Below are positions 53,011 through 62,014 of a stretch of DNA of 64,000 bases, piece by piece (positions within the stretch are counted from its first letter, which is position 1; every line of letters begins with the position of its first letter). Below the pieces are notes generated by a model. That model was not told the origin of the DNA. It made no database searches and saw nothing but the letters and a program-made list of their open reading frames with translations. The stretch is from the NCBI RefSeq assembly GCF_902497855.1, contig NZ_CABVHU010000015.1, positions 106,760 through 170,759 on the forward strand. Direction: 5' to 3'. The position numbers and the translations under genes were made by a program. This DNA comes from Pseudomonas fluorescens (GTDB taxonomy: Bacteria; Pseudomonadota; Gammaproteobacteria; Pseudomonadales; Pseudomonadaceae).

Positions 53011-53283
53011 GTGAACAAGTCGGAACTGATTGATGCTATCGCTGCATCCGCTGATATCCCGAAAGCTGCTGCTGGCCGCGCGCTGGACGCTGTAATCGAA
53101 TCCGTCACTGGCGCTCTCAAGGCTGGCGACTCTGTTGTTCTGGTGGGTTTCGGTACGTTCTCCGTCACCGATCGTCCAGCTCGCATTGGTCGTAACCCGC
53201 AGACCGGTAAGACGCTGGAAATCGCAGCTGCCAAAAAACCAGGTTTCAAAGCCGGTAAAGCACTGAAAGAAGCTGTCAACTAA
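53011..53283 (+). CDS. hupB: DNA-binding protein HU (beta type)
   Basis: A 90-residue nucleoid protein that bends and compacts DNA. The sequence MNKSELIDAIAASADIPK and the arm GRNPQTGKTLEIAAAKKP are typical of Pseudomonas HupB. It starts with GTG; AGGGGA lies 8 nt upstream. Conserved place between lon and ppiD. Expression is probably high, given the promoter. Confidence 0.97.
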   Translation: MNKSELIDAIAASADIPKAAAGRALDAVIESVTGALKAGDSVVLVGFGTFSVTDRPARIGRNPQTGKTLEIAAAKKPGFKAGKALKEAVN

Positions 53284-53336
53284 GTTCGATTCAGGTTTTT
53301 GCCTATCCGGGTCGGGGTCAAGCCTGACCTGGCAGC

Positions 53337-53414
53337 GGAGCGGGAGTCCAGTCGGCAAGTCGCCGTGCCGAGACACCGAGGGTCGCACGTTCGAGCCCTC
53401 GATCCGCTCCGCCA
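53337..53414 (+). ncRNA. tRNA-like RNA derived from tRNA-Asp, no anticodon arm
   Basis: 78 nt with the 7-bp acceptor stem GGAGCGG (53337-53343)/CCGCTCC (53404-53410) and encoded GCCA end, as in tRNA-Asp, plus D-loop-like AGTCGG and TTCGA. No valid anticodon or T stem can be drawn. Instead two perfect 6-bp hairpins form: TCGGCA/TGCCGA (53352-53371) and CGAGGG/CCCTCG (53377-53401). A terminator follows. Either a decayed tRNA or a new structured RNA. Confidence 0.7.
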
Positions 53415-53421
53415 GTTACGA

Positions 53422-53450
53422 GAAGGCGCATCCTCGGATGCGCCTTTCTT
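53422..53450 (+). terminator. Terminator after the tRNA-like RNA
   Basis: AAGGCGCATCC-TCG-GATGCGCCTT, 10-bp near-perfect stem, then TCTT. It ends the hupB/tRNA-like transcript before ppiD. Confidence 0.85.
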
Positions 53451-53516
53451 CTATCCGGATTCTACCCACGCTCCACGGTTGCCTAATTTTGAAGTTCAAC
53501 CGTTTCTGGGGGACGC

Positions 53517-55388
53517 ATGCTGCAGAATATCAGGGACAATTCACAAGGCTGGATTGCCAAGACCATCATCGGGATCATCGTTGTATTGATGGCGTTCACC
53601 GGTGTCGAAGCCATTTTCCAGGCCACGACCAACAGCCAGAACGCGGCCAAGGTCAATGGTGACGAAATCAGTCAGAGCGAGCTGAGCCAGGCGGTCGATA
53701 TGCAACGCCGTCAACTCATGCAACAGCTGGGCAAGGACTTCGATGCCTCCTTGCTCGACGAAAAAATGTTGCGCGAATCGGCCCTCAAAGGCCTGATCGA
53801 TCGCAAACTGCTGCTGCAAGGCGCAGAAAAATCCGACTTCGCTTTTTCCGAAGCGGCGTTGGACCAGGTGATCCTGCAAACGCCTGAATTCCAGGTGGAC
53901 GGTGCGTTCAGCGCCGAGCGTTTCGACCAGGTCATCCGTCAACTCGGCTACAGCCGCCTGCAGTTCCGCCAGATGTTGGCTCAGGAAATGCTGATCGGTC
54001 AGCTGCGCGCCGGTCTGGCAGGCAGCGGTTTCGTCACCGACGCACAGGTGCTGGCCTTCGCCCGTCTGGAAAAACAGACCCGCGATTTCGCTTCCCTGAA
54101 CGTCAAGGTCGACCCGGCAGCCGTGAAGCTGACCGACGACGAAGTCAAAGCCTACTACGACGAACACGCCAAGGAATTCATGACGCCGGACCAGGTGGTC
54201 ATCGATTACCTCGAATTGAAGAAGTCGTCCTTCTTCGATCAGGTCAGCGTCAAGGACGAAGACCTGCAAACGGCGTATCAGAAAGAAACCGCGAACCTGT
54301 CCGAACAGCGTCGGGCCGCGCACATTCTGATCGAAGTGAACGACAAGGTGACCGAGGCGCAAGCCAAGGCGAAGATCGAAGAGGTCCAGGCACGCCTGGC
54401 CAAGGGCGAGCAATTCGAGGCCCTGGCCAAGGAATTCTCCCAGGACCCGGGTTCGGCCAACAATGGCGGTGACCTCGGTTTCGCAGGTCCTGGCGTCTAC
54501 GATCCGGCCTTTGAAACAGCGCTGTATGCGTTGGCCAAGGATCAGGTCTCGGCGCCGGTTCGCACCGACTTCGGTTTCCACCTGATCAAGCTGCTGGGTG
54601 TCGAAGCGCCGCAAGTGCCAACCTTCGCCAGCCTGAAAGACAAGCTGACCCGCGAGCTGAAAACCCAGCAGGTCGAACAGCGTTTCGTCGAGGCCACCAA
54701 GCAACTGGAAGACTCGGCGTTCGAGGCCTCCGACCTGGCCCAGCCGGCGCAAGACTTGAAGCTGACCGTGCACACGTCCAAGCCGTTCGGCCGTGAAGGT
54801 GGTGACGGTGTGGCGGCCAACCGTGCCGTGATCACCGCTGCGTTCAGTCCTGAAGTGCTGGATGAGGGTGCCAACAGCACCGCCATCGAGCTCGATCCGG
54901 AAACCGTGATCGTGCTGCGCGCCAAGGAACACCTCAAGCCTGCGCAACTGCCGCTCGAAGCCGTGTCTGCCGCGATCCGTGGGCAATTGGCCAAGGAGCA
55001 CGCCAGTGCTGCCGCCAAGACCAGGGCCGATGAGTTGATCGCCGGCCTGCGCGACGGCAAGACCCCGCTGAACCAGGCCATCGACGGTCAGAACTGGGCA
55101 GTCGTCGCCGCCGCCACTCGCGCTCAGGAAGGGATCGACCCGACTGTGCTGCAGGCGCTGTTCCGCATGCCAAAACCCGCCGCGAAGGACAAACCGACCT
55201 TCAATAGCGTGACCCTGGCCGATGGCAGCCTGGTGATTGTGCGTCTTGATGGCGTGAACGAAGCAGCGGCGCCGACCGATGAAGAGAAGGCCCAGTACCG
55301 TCGCTTCCTCGCCTCGCGCATTGGCCAGCAAGACTTTTCGGCCTACCGCAAGCAGTTGGAAGCCGAAGCGGACATCGAGCGGTTCTGA
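53517..55388 (+). CDS. ppiD: Periplasmic folding chaperone PpiD (SurA N-terminal and parvulin domains)
   Basis: A 623-residue protein anchored by one N-terminal membrane helix (about 11-34, WIAKTIIGIIVVLMAFTGV), the rest periplasmic. A SurA_N-like chaperone domain covers about 40-180, and a parvulin domain about 265-355 has AAHILIEVNDKVTE and GSANNGGDLGFAGPG. It helps newly exported proteins fold at the translocon. Start is ATG at 53517; strong terminator after the stop. Confidence 0.95.
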   Translation: MLQNIRDNSQGWIAKTIIGIIVVLMAFTGVEAIFQATTNSQNAAKVNGDEISQSELSQAVDMQRRQLMQQLGKDFDASLLDEKMLRESALKGLIDRKLLLQGAEKSDFAFSEAALDQVILQTPEFQVDGAFSAERFDQVIRQLGYSRLQFRQMLAQEMLIGQLRAGLAGSGFVTDAQVLAFARLEKQTRDFASLNVKVDPAAVKLTDDEVKAYYDEHAKEFMTPDQVVIDYLELKKSSFFDQVSVKDEDLQTAYQKETANLSEQRRAAHILIEVNDKVTEAQAKAKIEEVQARLAKGEQFEALAKEFSQDPGSANNGGDLGFAGPGVYDPAFETALYALAKDQVSAPVRTDFGFHLIKLLGVEAPQVPTFASLKDKLTRELKTQQVEQRFVEATKQLEDSAFEASDLAQPAQDLKLTVHTSKPFGREGGDGVAANRAVITAAFSPEVLDEGANSTAIELDPETVIVLRAKEHLKPAQLPLEAVSAAIRGQLAKEHASAAAKTRADELIAGLRDGKTPLNQAIDGQNWAVVAAATRAQEGIDPTVLQALFRMPKPAAKDKPTFNSVTLADGSLVIVRLDGVNEAAAPTDEEKAQYRRFLASRIGQQDFSAYRKQLEAEADIERF

Positions 55389-55416
55389 TGCCTGATTGAA
55401 GTATTACGCAACACAA

Positions 55417-55448
55417 AAACCCCGGCCCAAAAGGCCGGGGTTTTTTTT
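55417..55448 (+). terminator. ppiD terminator
   Basis: AAACCCCGGCC and GGCCGGGGTTT, 11-bp stem with 5-nt loop, then a run of eight T. Confidence 0.95.
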
Positions 55449-55457
55449 CCCTGCCAT

Positions 55458-55570
55458 GATCGTTCCCACGCTCTGCGTGGGAATGCCGCCATGGACGCTC
55501 TGCGTCCGCTGTTGAAGCTGTGACGCAGAGCGTCACGGGATACGTTCCCACGCAGAGCGTGGGAACGATC
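55458..55570. repeat. 113-bp inverted repeat of the TTCCCACGCTCTGCGTGGGAA type
   Basis: Left end GATCGTTCCCACGCTCTGCG and right end CGCAGAGCGTGGGAACGATC are exact inverted copies of 20 bp. Each end also folds on itself (TTCCCACGC-TCT-GCGTGGGAA), and a central part has GACGCTCTGCGTC and TGACGCAGAGCGTCA. So the element is a string of small palindromes around one CTCTGCG theme. It is unrelated to the REPs of this window. Confidence 0.88.
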
Positions 55571-55726
55571 TTCATGTCCTGTCCATCGGAACACTGAAAT
55601 CGTCATGCGACTTTCCTGCCTTTAAACGGTCAGTAGTCGTGTAACCGTTTTAAGACACCAATCGGTGCGACGCTAAGCATCGTTCTGTTGCACAATACGC
55701 CCCAGACCGTTTCCTCAGGATGCTCA

Positions 55727-56569
55727 ATGTCTAAATCAATTCCCATGCATGTCATCGGGCTGGCTCTGGTATTGGCTGCCGCTGCCGGCTGCTCGTCGGA
55801 AAAGACCGCCATTTATGAGCATGAGAACTTCGATGACTCCGGTACCTTTTCCCGCAATTACCCGGTGACCGATGCACAGACCTGCGAGGCCGCCCGTCGG
55901 GCGTTGCTCAGCCAGGGCTATATCATCACCAGCAGCGACCCGAAACTGGTCAGCGGCCACAAGAGCTTCCAGCAGACCGGCGATACCCACATGGAGATCA
56001 GCTTCAGTGTGGTCTGCGCCGACGACGGCACCGAGGGGCATCATGCGACCATGTTCGCCAACGCCCTGCAGGACCGCTATGCGCTGAAGAAGACCAACAA
56101 CTCCGCCAGCCTCGGCGTGGGTGTGTTGGGTTCGGTATCGATGCCGATCGGCTCGTCCGACGACTCGATGGTCAAGGTCGCCAGCGAAACCGTCTCCTCG
56201 GCCAAGTTCTACGAGCGTTTTTTCACCCTGGTCGAGTTGTTCCTGCCACCGGAAGCGAAGAAGGCGGCACACATCAAGGAAAAGCCGAAAACCGACCTGG
56301 GCGTGCCTGAAGCCAAGGTCGCACCGGCTCAATTGGTGCCGACGCCTGCACCGGCGGCAGAGCCTGCGCCTGCTCCGGCCCAAGAGCCAGAACCGCAACC
56401 TGCACCGGCGGCCTCGGAGCCGGTCGCGCCGCCGCCTGAAGCCGCACCGATTACCCCGGTCGAGAACAGCGAACCGGCAACCTCCACCGACACGGGCACC
56501 GCTCCGGCGGACTCCAGCCTGCCGCCCCCGACCGAGCCGATTCCGGCCATGCCGGTCACTGGCCGGTAA
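55727..56569 (+). CDS. DUF2242 predicted lipoprotein
   Basis: A 280-residue protein. The signal peptide ends in AAAAGC, a lipobox variant with Cys around 22. The domain at about 28-165 (FSRNYPVTDAQTCEAARRAL, SQGYIITSSDPKLVSGHKS, FYERFFTLVELFLP) fits DUF2242. From about 185 on it is a low-complexity Pro/Ala/Glu tail with repeats of PAPAAEPAPAPA type. Probably an outer-membrane lipoprotein with a wall-spanning disordered tail. CAGGA lies 7 nt before the ATG at 55727. Function unknown. Confidence 0.8.
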   Translation: MSKSIPMHVIGLALVLAAAAGCSSEKTAIYEHENFDDSGTFSRNYPVTDAQTCEAARRALLSQGYIITSSDPKLVSGHKSFQQTGDTHMEISFSVVCADDGTEGHHATMFANALQDRYALKKTNNSASLGVGVLGSVSMPIGSSDDSMVKVASETVSSAKFYERFFTLVELFLPPEAKKAAHIKEKPKTDLGVPEAKVAPAQLVPTPAPAAEPAPAPAQEPEPQPAPAASEPVAPPPEAAPITPVENSEPATSTDTGTAPADSSLPPPTEPIPAMPVTGR

Positions 56570-56828
56570 TCGGGGGCTGACGTTCCGGGATCGGGCCACA
56601 CGGCGCCGATCCCGGAACATCTCATCATTGATCCTCGTCAATCCTGGTCACAGTTTTGCGGCCAGTATCGAAAAAATCCTGAGATAAATTCCTGAACGCC
56701 TGCTACGTTTTATCAAGTAGCCGCGTAGCGTCTTGCCTGCGTCATTTTTCGTTCACACGGGCACTTTATGCTCAGGGCGCAGGTCACTTATTCAGGCATT
56801 TTTTCAAACGAACCGTGGGGGAATAAAA

Positions 56829-56915
56829 ATGGACGATTATCAAGAAGAACTGCTCGAGTACCAGGCGTTCGAACTCGACCCGCTGGAACCCGCCGAAGAC
56901 GCTACCGAGCTGTAG
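56829..56915 (+). CDS. Very small acidic protein
   Basis: A 28-residue reading frame, MDDYQEELLEYQAFELDPLE plus eight residues, with GGGGGA 8 nt upstream. It is strongly acidic (11 of 28) and helical in prediction by eye. The good ribosome site and start argue that it is real, but the small size leaves doubt. Its stop lies 3 bp from the end of the convergent AraC gene. Confidence 0.5.
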   Translation: MDDYQEELLEYQAFELDPLEPAEDATEL

Positions 56916-56918
56916 GCG

Positions 56919-57959
56919 TCAGGCGGATTGGCGATGACTGCGGCGAAACTCGCCGGGGGTCTGGCCATTCCAGCGCTTGAAGGCCCGTTGAAAGGCTTCG
57001 GCTGAAGCAAAGCCCAGCAGGTAGGCGATTTCTCCGAACGCCAGTTCGGTATCGCGGATGTAGGTCATGGCCAGGTCGCGGCGCGTGTCGTTGAGGATTG
57101 CGCGAAACTGCGTGCCTTCCTCGGCCAGTTTGCGGCGCAAGGTCCAGGTCGGCAGCTTCAGGCGTGCCGCCACTTCTTCCAGGTCGGGTTCCCGGCCACC
57201 ATTGAGCAACGGCCCCAGCAACTGAGTGATGCGTTCACGCAGGCTGCGGGTGCGTGTCAATTGCTCCAGTTCCCGTTCGCACAATTGCAGCAGGTGCCGC
57301 CAGGTGCTCGGGCAGTGCAGCGGATTGCGCTGGGCCAGGCTGGCCAGGCTCAGGCGCAGTTGATTGTGTTCGGCACCGAACTGGATCGCACAGTCGCCCA
57401 GTATGGCATAGGCCTCACGGTAATCCGGCGCCTGGAACTCGATCTCGATGCGTTCGGCGCGCAGGGGGGCAGGGCTGACGCTGGACAGTTGCTGCAACCA
57501 GCCGGCGATGATCGAATCCACCACGAAGCGGTTATAGGCGTTGTAAGGGCTGATGGAATAAAAGCGCAACCAGGCGCCCTGGGCGTCCTCGTGAAAGCTT
57601 GATTGCCCGCGATAGTTGGAGCCGTACAAGGCTTCGAAACGAATCAGGCAGCGCGCCGCTTCGCGCACCGTTGGCGCCTGTGCCGCGGTCACTCCAGCCA
57701 GGCCGGCCTGGCCCAGGCGACTGAGCTGGCCCATGCGCAAACCCAATGCCGGGTCGTTGGTCAGCTGAATGGCGCTGTGGCCCAGGCGCATGTAGCGCGG
57801 GATCGAGAGCCGGGCGCCGGCTTCGCTCAAGCGAGCCGCGTCAAGGCCGTACTGCTCGAGCAAGGGCTGTGGGTCGGCACCGTGGCTGCGCACGGCGTCG
57901 GCCAGGCTGTGCACGAAGCCCACCGACAGATCGCCCAGTCGCATGGGCAAGGGTTTCAT
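56919..57959 (-). CDS. AraC-family transcriptional regulator
   Basis: A 346-residue regulator. The N-terminal two thirds is the Arabinose_bd (DUF-type) domain of OruR/ArgR-like AraC proteins. The C-terminal double helix-turn-helix is clear (EVAARLKLPTWTLRRKLAEE, ELAFGEIAYLLGFASAEAFQ, RAFKRWNGQTPGEFR). It follows the nitrilase-like gene by 3 bp, so both are in one operon, divergent from fadH; it may control either. Confidence 0.88.
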   Translation of the reverse strand: MKPLPMRLGDLSVGFVHSLADAVRSHGADPQPLLEQYGLDAARLSEAGARLSIPRYMRLGHSAIQLTNDPALGLRMGQLSRLGQAGLAGVTAAQAPTVREAARCLIRFEALYGSNYRGQSSFHEDAQGAWLRFYSISPYNAYNRFVVDSIIAGWLQQLSSVSPAPLRAERIEIEFQAPDYREAYAILGDCAIQFGAEHNQLRLSLASLAQRNPLHCPSTWRHLLQLCERELEQLTRTRSLRERITQLLGPLLNGGREPDLEEVAARLKLPTWTLRRKLAEEGTQFRAILNDTRRDLAMTYIRDTELAFGEIAYLLGFASAEAFQRAFKRWNGQTPGEFRRSHRQSA

Positions 57960-57962
57960 GGG

Positions 57963-59093
57963 TTATAACCACAGGTTCAGCAAACGCGCGCCAGGGGCAT
58001 TGCCGTCGGCGAAATGCTGGCCGTTGCTGCTGAGAAAGCTCTGCCCGGCGCTGCCCTGATCCCAGAACTGACCGCGCAGGAACACGCTCATGCCGGCGAT
58101 CGCCTGGCTGCTGGGCGGTTGAGCGGTGAGGGTCAGGTGATGCCAGGCCTGGCCTTCGCTGAGTTCTTCGGCCTTGAGGCTGACGGAGCCGGGCGTCGAC
58201 AACCCCTTGTAGCCGCGCCACGGTTTATCCCAGGTACCGCGCCCGGTCACGAAGGCCGGCACCGCGACGAACTTCGCGCCCTGGTCGTCCAGCTTGCGGT
58301 AGGCATCCGGGTACCAGCTGTCGCTGCCGATCAGCACTCCCAGGCGTCCGGCCGGGGTATCGACCACGCTGAGCGTGCGCTCGCCATTGGCCGCAATAAC
58401 CTCATGGTCATCGAATACCGGGTGCATCTGGCGCTGGGGTTGGCCGATCGGCAGGCCGTCACGGCCGAACACCACGCTGCTGTTATACAGCGCGCCGCCG
58501 CCGACTTTCAGCCGGCCCTCGATGATGCTCGGTTCGGGCAACACGATGGAGCCGGCCACCAGGGTCACCTGGAATTCCTTGGCCAGGCCACCGAACAGAG
58601 CCTGGTAATCCTTGGCCATGCCTTTGGCTTTCATCCGCAGGTGAGCATCGTCCAGGCGACTGTCGCCCCGGGCACTGACCAGGGCGCGGATGAACTTCAA
58701 GGGATTGCTCGCCGCCAGCCAGTTCATGGCTTCCTTGAGGGTGGTGGCCTGGTACAGCTCATCTTTCTCGCCGCTGACCATCAGCCAGGTACCGATGTGT
58801 TCCGGCAGCACGACAATGGTTTTTTCATTCAGCAGGCCCTGGTCCCGGGCCTTCTGCAAATAGGCCGCGAGCTTGCGGTGCAAGCGCTCGGAGCTTTGGT
58901 AATCGGTGGGGAACAGTTCGGGCTGGATGCCCAGCAGGTTGCCGCGATCGGCAGGCGTGCCCTGATCGACGGCGAGATCGATCCGCAGGTCCGACAGGTA
59001 GTGACCCACCGGACGGTCAGCGGCCCACATCGCGTAGGTGGTCAAGGCGGCAATCAATGCCATGGAGAACGTCAGGTACAGAAGTTTGCGCAT
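57963..59093 (-). CDS. Nitrilase-superfamily protein lacking Cys and Lys of the catalytic triad
   Basis: A 376-residue protein with an N-terminal signal anchor (about 4-23) and a carbon-nitrogen hydrolase fold. The Glu of the triad is E98 (VLPEHIG). The Lys position, normally K-x-H, reads Q222-M-H224. The nucleophile Cys position reads S257 (GVLIGSDSWYP, normally GxxICxDxxxP). Two of three catalytic residues are thus changed, so it may not be a hydrolase, unless Ser acts. Likely membrane-tethered in the periplasm. In one operon with the AraC gene. Confidence 0.82.
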   Translation of the reverse strand: MRKLLYLTFSMALIAALTTYAMWAADRPVGHYLSDLRIDLAVDQGTPADRGNLLGIQPELFPTDYQSSERLHRKLAAYLQKARDQGLLNEKTIVVLPEHIGTWLMVSGEKDELYQATTLKEAMNWLAASNPLKFIRALVSARGDSRLDDAHLRMKAKGMAKDYQALFGGLAKEFQVTLVAGSIVLPEPSIIEGRLKVGGGALYNSSVVFGRDGLPIGQPQRQMHPVFDDHEVIAANGERTLSVVDTPAGRLGVLIGSDSWYPDAYRKLDDQGAKFVAVPAFVTGRGTWDKPWRGYKGLSTPGSVSLKAEELSEGQAWHHLTLTAQPPSSQAIAGMSVFLRGQFWDQGSAGQSFLSSNGQHFADGNAPGARLLNLWL

Positions 59094-59303
59094 GGGAAAA
59101 CAGTCAACAGCCGTGTGCAGGATTCGCTGACTAGGGTAGGGCCCATGCCGGCGCTTGCCAAGGGGCGCTGCGCATTTGGATCAATAAGTTGTCAGTTACG
59201 GTCATTGAGCGACCGGTGGCGTGCTCATAGTCTGTGCCACATGACAGAGGGGTGCCAAAGAGCACCCTCACTTTTTCCGTGATCGTTCGTTGTGGAGTTA
59301 CCG

Positions 59304-61343
59304 ATGGCCGCCGCTCATTACCCGCACCTGTTGGCCCCGCTGGACCTGGGTTTTACCACGTTGCGCAACCGCACCCTGATGGGCTCGATGCACACCGGTC
59401 TTGAGGAGAAACCCGGCGGTTTCGAGCGCATGGCCGCGTACTTCGCCGAGCGTGCCCGGGGCGGCGTGGGCCTGATGGTCACCGGCGGCATTGGCCCCAA
59501 CGACGAGGGCGGGGTGTATTCCGGTGCGGCCAAGCTGACCACCGAGGAAGAAGCGCTCAAACACCGGATCGTGACCCGCGCGGTGCACGAGGCGGGCGGC
59601 AAGATCTGCATGCAGATCCTGCACGCCGGCCGTTATGCCTATAGCCCGAAACAGGTCGCGCCGAGTGCGATCCAGGCGCCGATCAACCCGTTCAAGCCCA
59701 AGGAGCTGGACGAGGAGGGCATCGAGAAACAGATCAGCGATTTCGTCACCTGCTCGACCCTGGCGCAAACCGCCGAGTACGACGGTGTCGAGATCATGGG
59801 CTCGGAAGGTTATTTCATTAACCAGTTCCTCGCCGCCCACACCAACCACCGCACCGACCGTTGGGGCGGCAGCTACGAAAACCGCATGCGCCTGCCGGTA
59901 GAGATCGTGCGCCGGGTGCGCGAAGCGGTCGGCCCGAACTTCATCATCATCTTCCGCCTGTCGATGCTCGACCTGGTGGAAGGCGGCAGCTCCTGGGAAG
60001 AAATCGTGCAGTTGGCCAAGGCCATCGAGCAGGCTGGCGCGACCATCATCAACACCGGCATCGGCTGGCACGAAGCACGAATCCCCACCATTGCCACCAA
60101 GGTGCCGCGCGGTGCGTTCAGCAAAGTCACGGCCAAGCTGCGCGGCTCGGTGAACATTCCGCTGATCACCACCAACCGCATCAACACCCCGGAAGTCGCC
60201 GAGCAGATCCTCGCCGAAGGCGATGCCGACATGGTGTCCATGGCGCGCCCCTTCCTCGCCGACCCGGACTTCGTCAACAAGGCCGCCGCCGGTCGTGCCG
60301 ATGAAATCAACACCTGCATCGGCTGCAACCAGGCGTGCCTCGATCACACCTTTGGCGGCAAGTTGACCAGCTGCCTGGTGAACCCGCGGGCCTGCCACGA
60401 GACCGAACTCAATTACCTGCCGGTGCAGCAGATCAAGAAAATCGCCGTGGTCGGCGCCGGCCCCGCCGGTCTGTCCGCGGCGACCGTGGCCGCCGAACGT
60501 GGCCATCAGGTGACGCTGTTCGATTCGGCCAGTGAAATCGGTGGCCAGTTCAACATCGCCAAGCGAGTGCCGGGCAAGGAAGAGTTCTTCGAAACCCTGC
60601 GCTACTTCAACCGCAAGCTGCAGACCACCAACGTCGAGGTGTGCCTGAACACCCGGGTCGATGTGGCGCAGTTGCTGGCAGGCGGTTACGACGAGATCAT
60701 CCTCGCCACCGGCATCGCCCCGAGGACCCCGGCGATTCCGGGCGTGGAGCACGCCAAGGTGCTGAGCTACCTGGACGTGATCCTCGAGCGCAAACCGGTG
60801 GGCAAGCGTGTCGCGGTGATCGGCGCCGGGGGGATCGGTTTCGACGTGTCGGAATTTCTGGTTCACCAGGGCGTGGCCACCAGCCAGGACCGTGAAGCGT
60901 TCTGGAAGGAGTGGGGCATCGATACCCACCTTCAAGCCCGCGGCGGTGTGGCCGGCATCCAGGCCGAGCCCCATGCACCGGCTCGTGAGGTGTTCCTGCT
61001 GCAACGCAAGAAATCCAAGGTCGGCGACGGCCTGGGCAAGACCACCGGCTGGATTCACCGCACCGGCCTGAAGAACAAGCAGGTGCAGATGCTCAACAGC
61101 GTCGAGTACCTGAAGATCGACGACCAAGGCCTGCACATCCGCATCGGCGACACCGGCGAACCGCAACTGCTGCCGGTGGACAACATCGTGATCTGCGCCG
61201 GGCAGGATCCCCTGCGTGAACTGCATGACGGCCTGGTGGCGGCGGGACAGAACGTGCATTTGATCGGCGGCGCGGATGTGGCGGCGGAGCTGGATGCGAA
61301 GCGGGCGATCAATCAGGGGTCGCGGTTGGCGGCTGAGTTATAA
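59304..61343 (+). CDS. fadH: NADPH-dependent 2,4-dienoyl-CoA reductase
   Basis: A 679-residue iron-sulfur flavoenzyme that reduces 2,4-dienoyl-CoA in the breakdown of unsaturated fatty acids. An Old-Yellow-Enzyme-like FMN barrel covers about 1-330 (GSMHTGLEEKPGGFERMA). The 4Fe-4S ligands C338, C341, C345 and C357 have the E. coli spacing. The FAD/NADPH part follows with VVGAGPAGLSAATVAAERGH and VAVIGAGGIGFDVSEFL. GGAG precedes the ATG at 59304. Divergent from the nitrilase/AraC pair. Confidence 0.96.
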   Translation: MAAAHYPHLLAPLDLGFTTLRNRTLMGSMHTGLEEKPGGFERMAAYFAERARGGVGLMVTGGIGPNDEGGVYSGAAKLTTEEEALKHRIVTRAVHEAGGKICMQILHAGRYAYSPKQVAPSAIQAPINPFKPKELDEEGIEKQISDFVTCSTLAQTAEYDGVEIMGSEGYFINQFLAAHTNHRTDRWGGSYENRMRLPVEIVRRVREAVGPNFIIIFRLSMLDLVEGGSSWEEIVQLAKAIEQAGATIINTGIGWHEARIPTIATKVPRGAFSKVTAKLRGSVNIPLITTNRINTPEVAEQILAEGDADMVSMARPFLADPDFVNKAAAGRADEINTCIGCNQACLDHTFGGKLTSCLVNPRACHETELNYLPVQQIKKIAVVGAGPAGLSAATVAAERGHQVTLFDSASEIGGQFNIAKRVPGKEEFFETLRYFNRKLQTTNVEVCLNTRVDVAQLLAGGYDEIILATGIAPRTPAIPGVEHAKVLSYLDVILERKPVGKRVAVIGAGGIGFDVSEFLVHQGVATSQDREAFWKEWGIDTHLQARGGVAGIQAEPHAPAREVFLLQRKKSKVGDGLGKTTGWIHRTGLKNKQVQMLNSVEYLKIDDQGLHIRIGDTGEPQLLPVDNIVICAGQDPLRELHDGLVAAGQNVHLIGGADVAAELDAKRAINQGSRLAAEL

Positions 61344-61395
61344 CAGCAGGTCCGACGTACCAATGGCAATCGCGGGCAAGTCGCCGGGATTGCCG

Positions 61396-62003
61396 GCATC
61401 TGGGAGATCCGTGCCTGCCACCGTGCCAATGGGGGAGCGAGCCTGCTCGCGAAAGCGGTATGTCTGTCGCTGCGAATGTTGAATTTGCCGCCGCCTTCGC
61501 GAGCAGGCTCGCTCCCACAGGGGATCGTCGGCATCTGGGAGATCCGTGCCTGCCACCGTGCCAATGGGGGAGCGAGCCTGCTCGCGAAAGCGGTATGTCT
61601 GTCGCTGCGAATGTTGAATTTGCCGCCGCCTTCGCGAGCAGGCTCGCTCCCACAGGGGATCGTCGGCATCTGGGAGATCCGTGCCTGCCACCGTGCCAAT
61701 GGGGGAGCGAGCCTGCTCGCGAAAGCGGTATGTCTGTCGCTGCGAATGTTGAATTTGCCGCCGCCTTCGCGAGCAGGCTCGCTCCCACAGGGGATCGTCG
61801 GCATCTGGGAGATCCGTGCCTGCCACCGTGCCAATGGGGGAGCGAGCCTGCTCGCGAAAGCGGTATGTCTGTCGCTGCGAATGTTGAATTTGCCGCCGCC
61901 TTCGCGAGCAGGCTCGCTCCCACAGGGGATCGTCGGCATCTGGGAGATCCGTGCCTGACACCGTGCCAATGTGGGAGCGGGCTTGCTCGCGAAGGCGGCC
62001 TAT
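61396..62003. repeat. Tandem array of REPINs, 135-bp period, 4.5 copies
   Basis: The segment GCATCTGGGAGATCCGTGCC starts at 61396, 61531, 61666, 61801 and 61936, exactly 135 bp apart. Each full unit holds a REPIN (GGGAGCGAGCCTGCTCGCGA ... GCGAGCAGGCTCGCTCCCAC). Four units look identical by eye; the last partial unit has diverged. As 135 is a multiple of three, long open frames cross it on both strands and should not be annotated. Confidence 0.95.
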
Positions 62004-62014
62004 GAGCGACTAGA

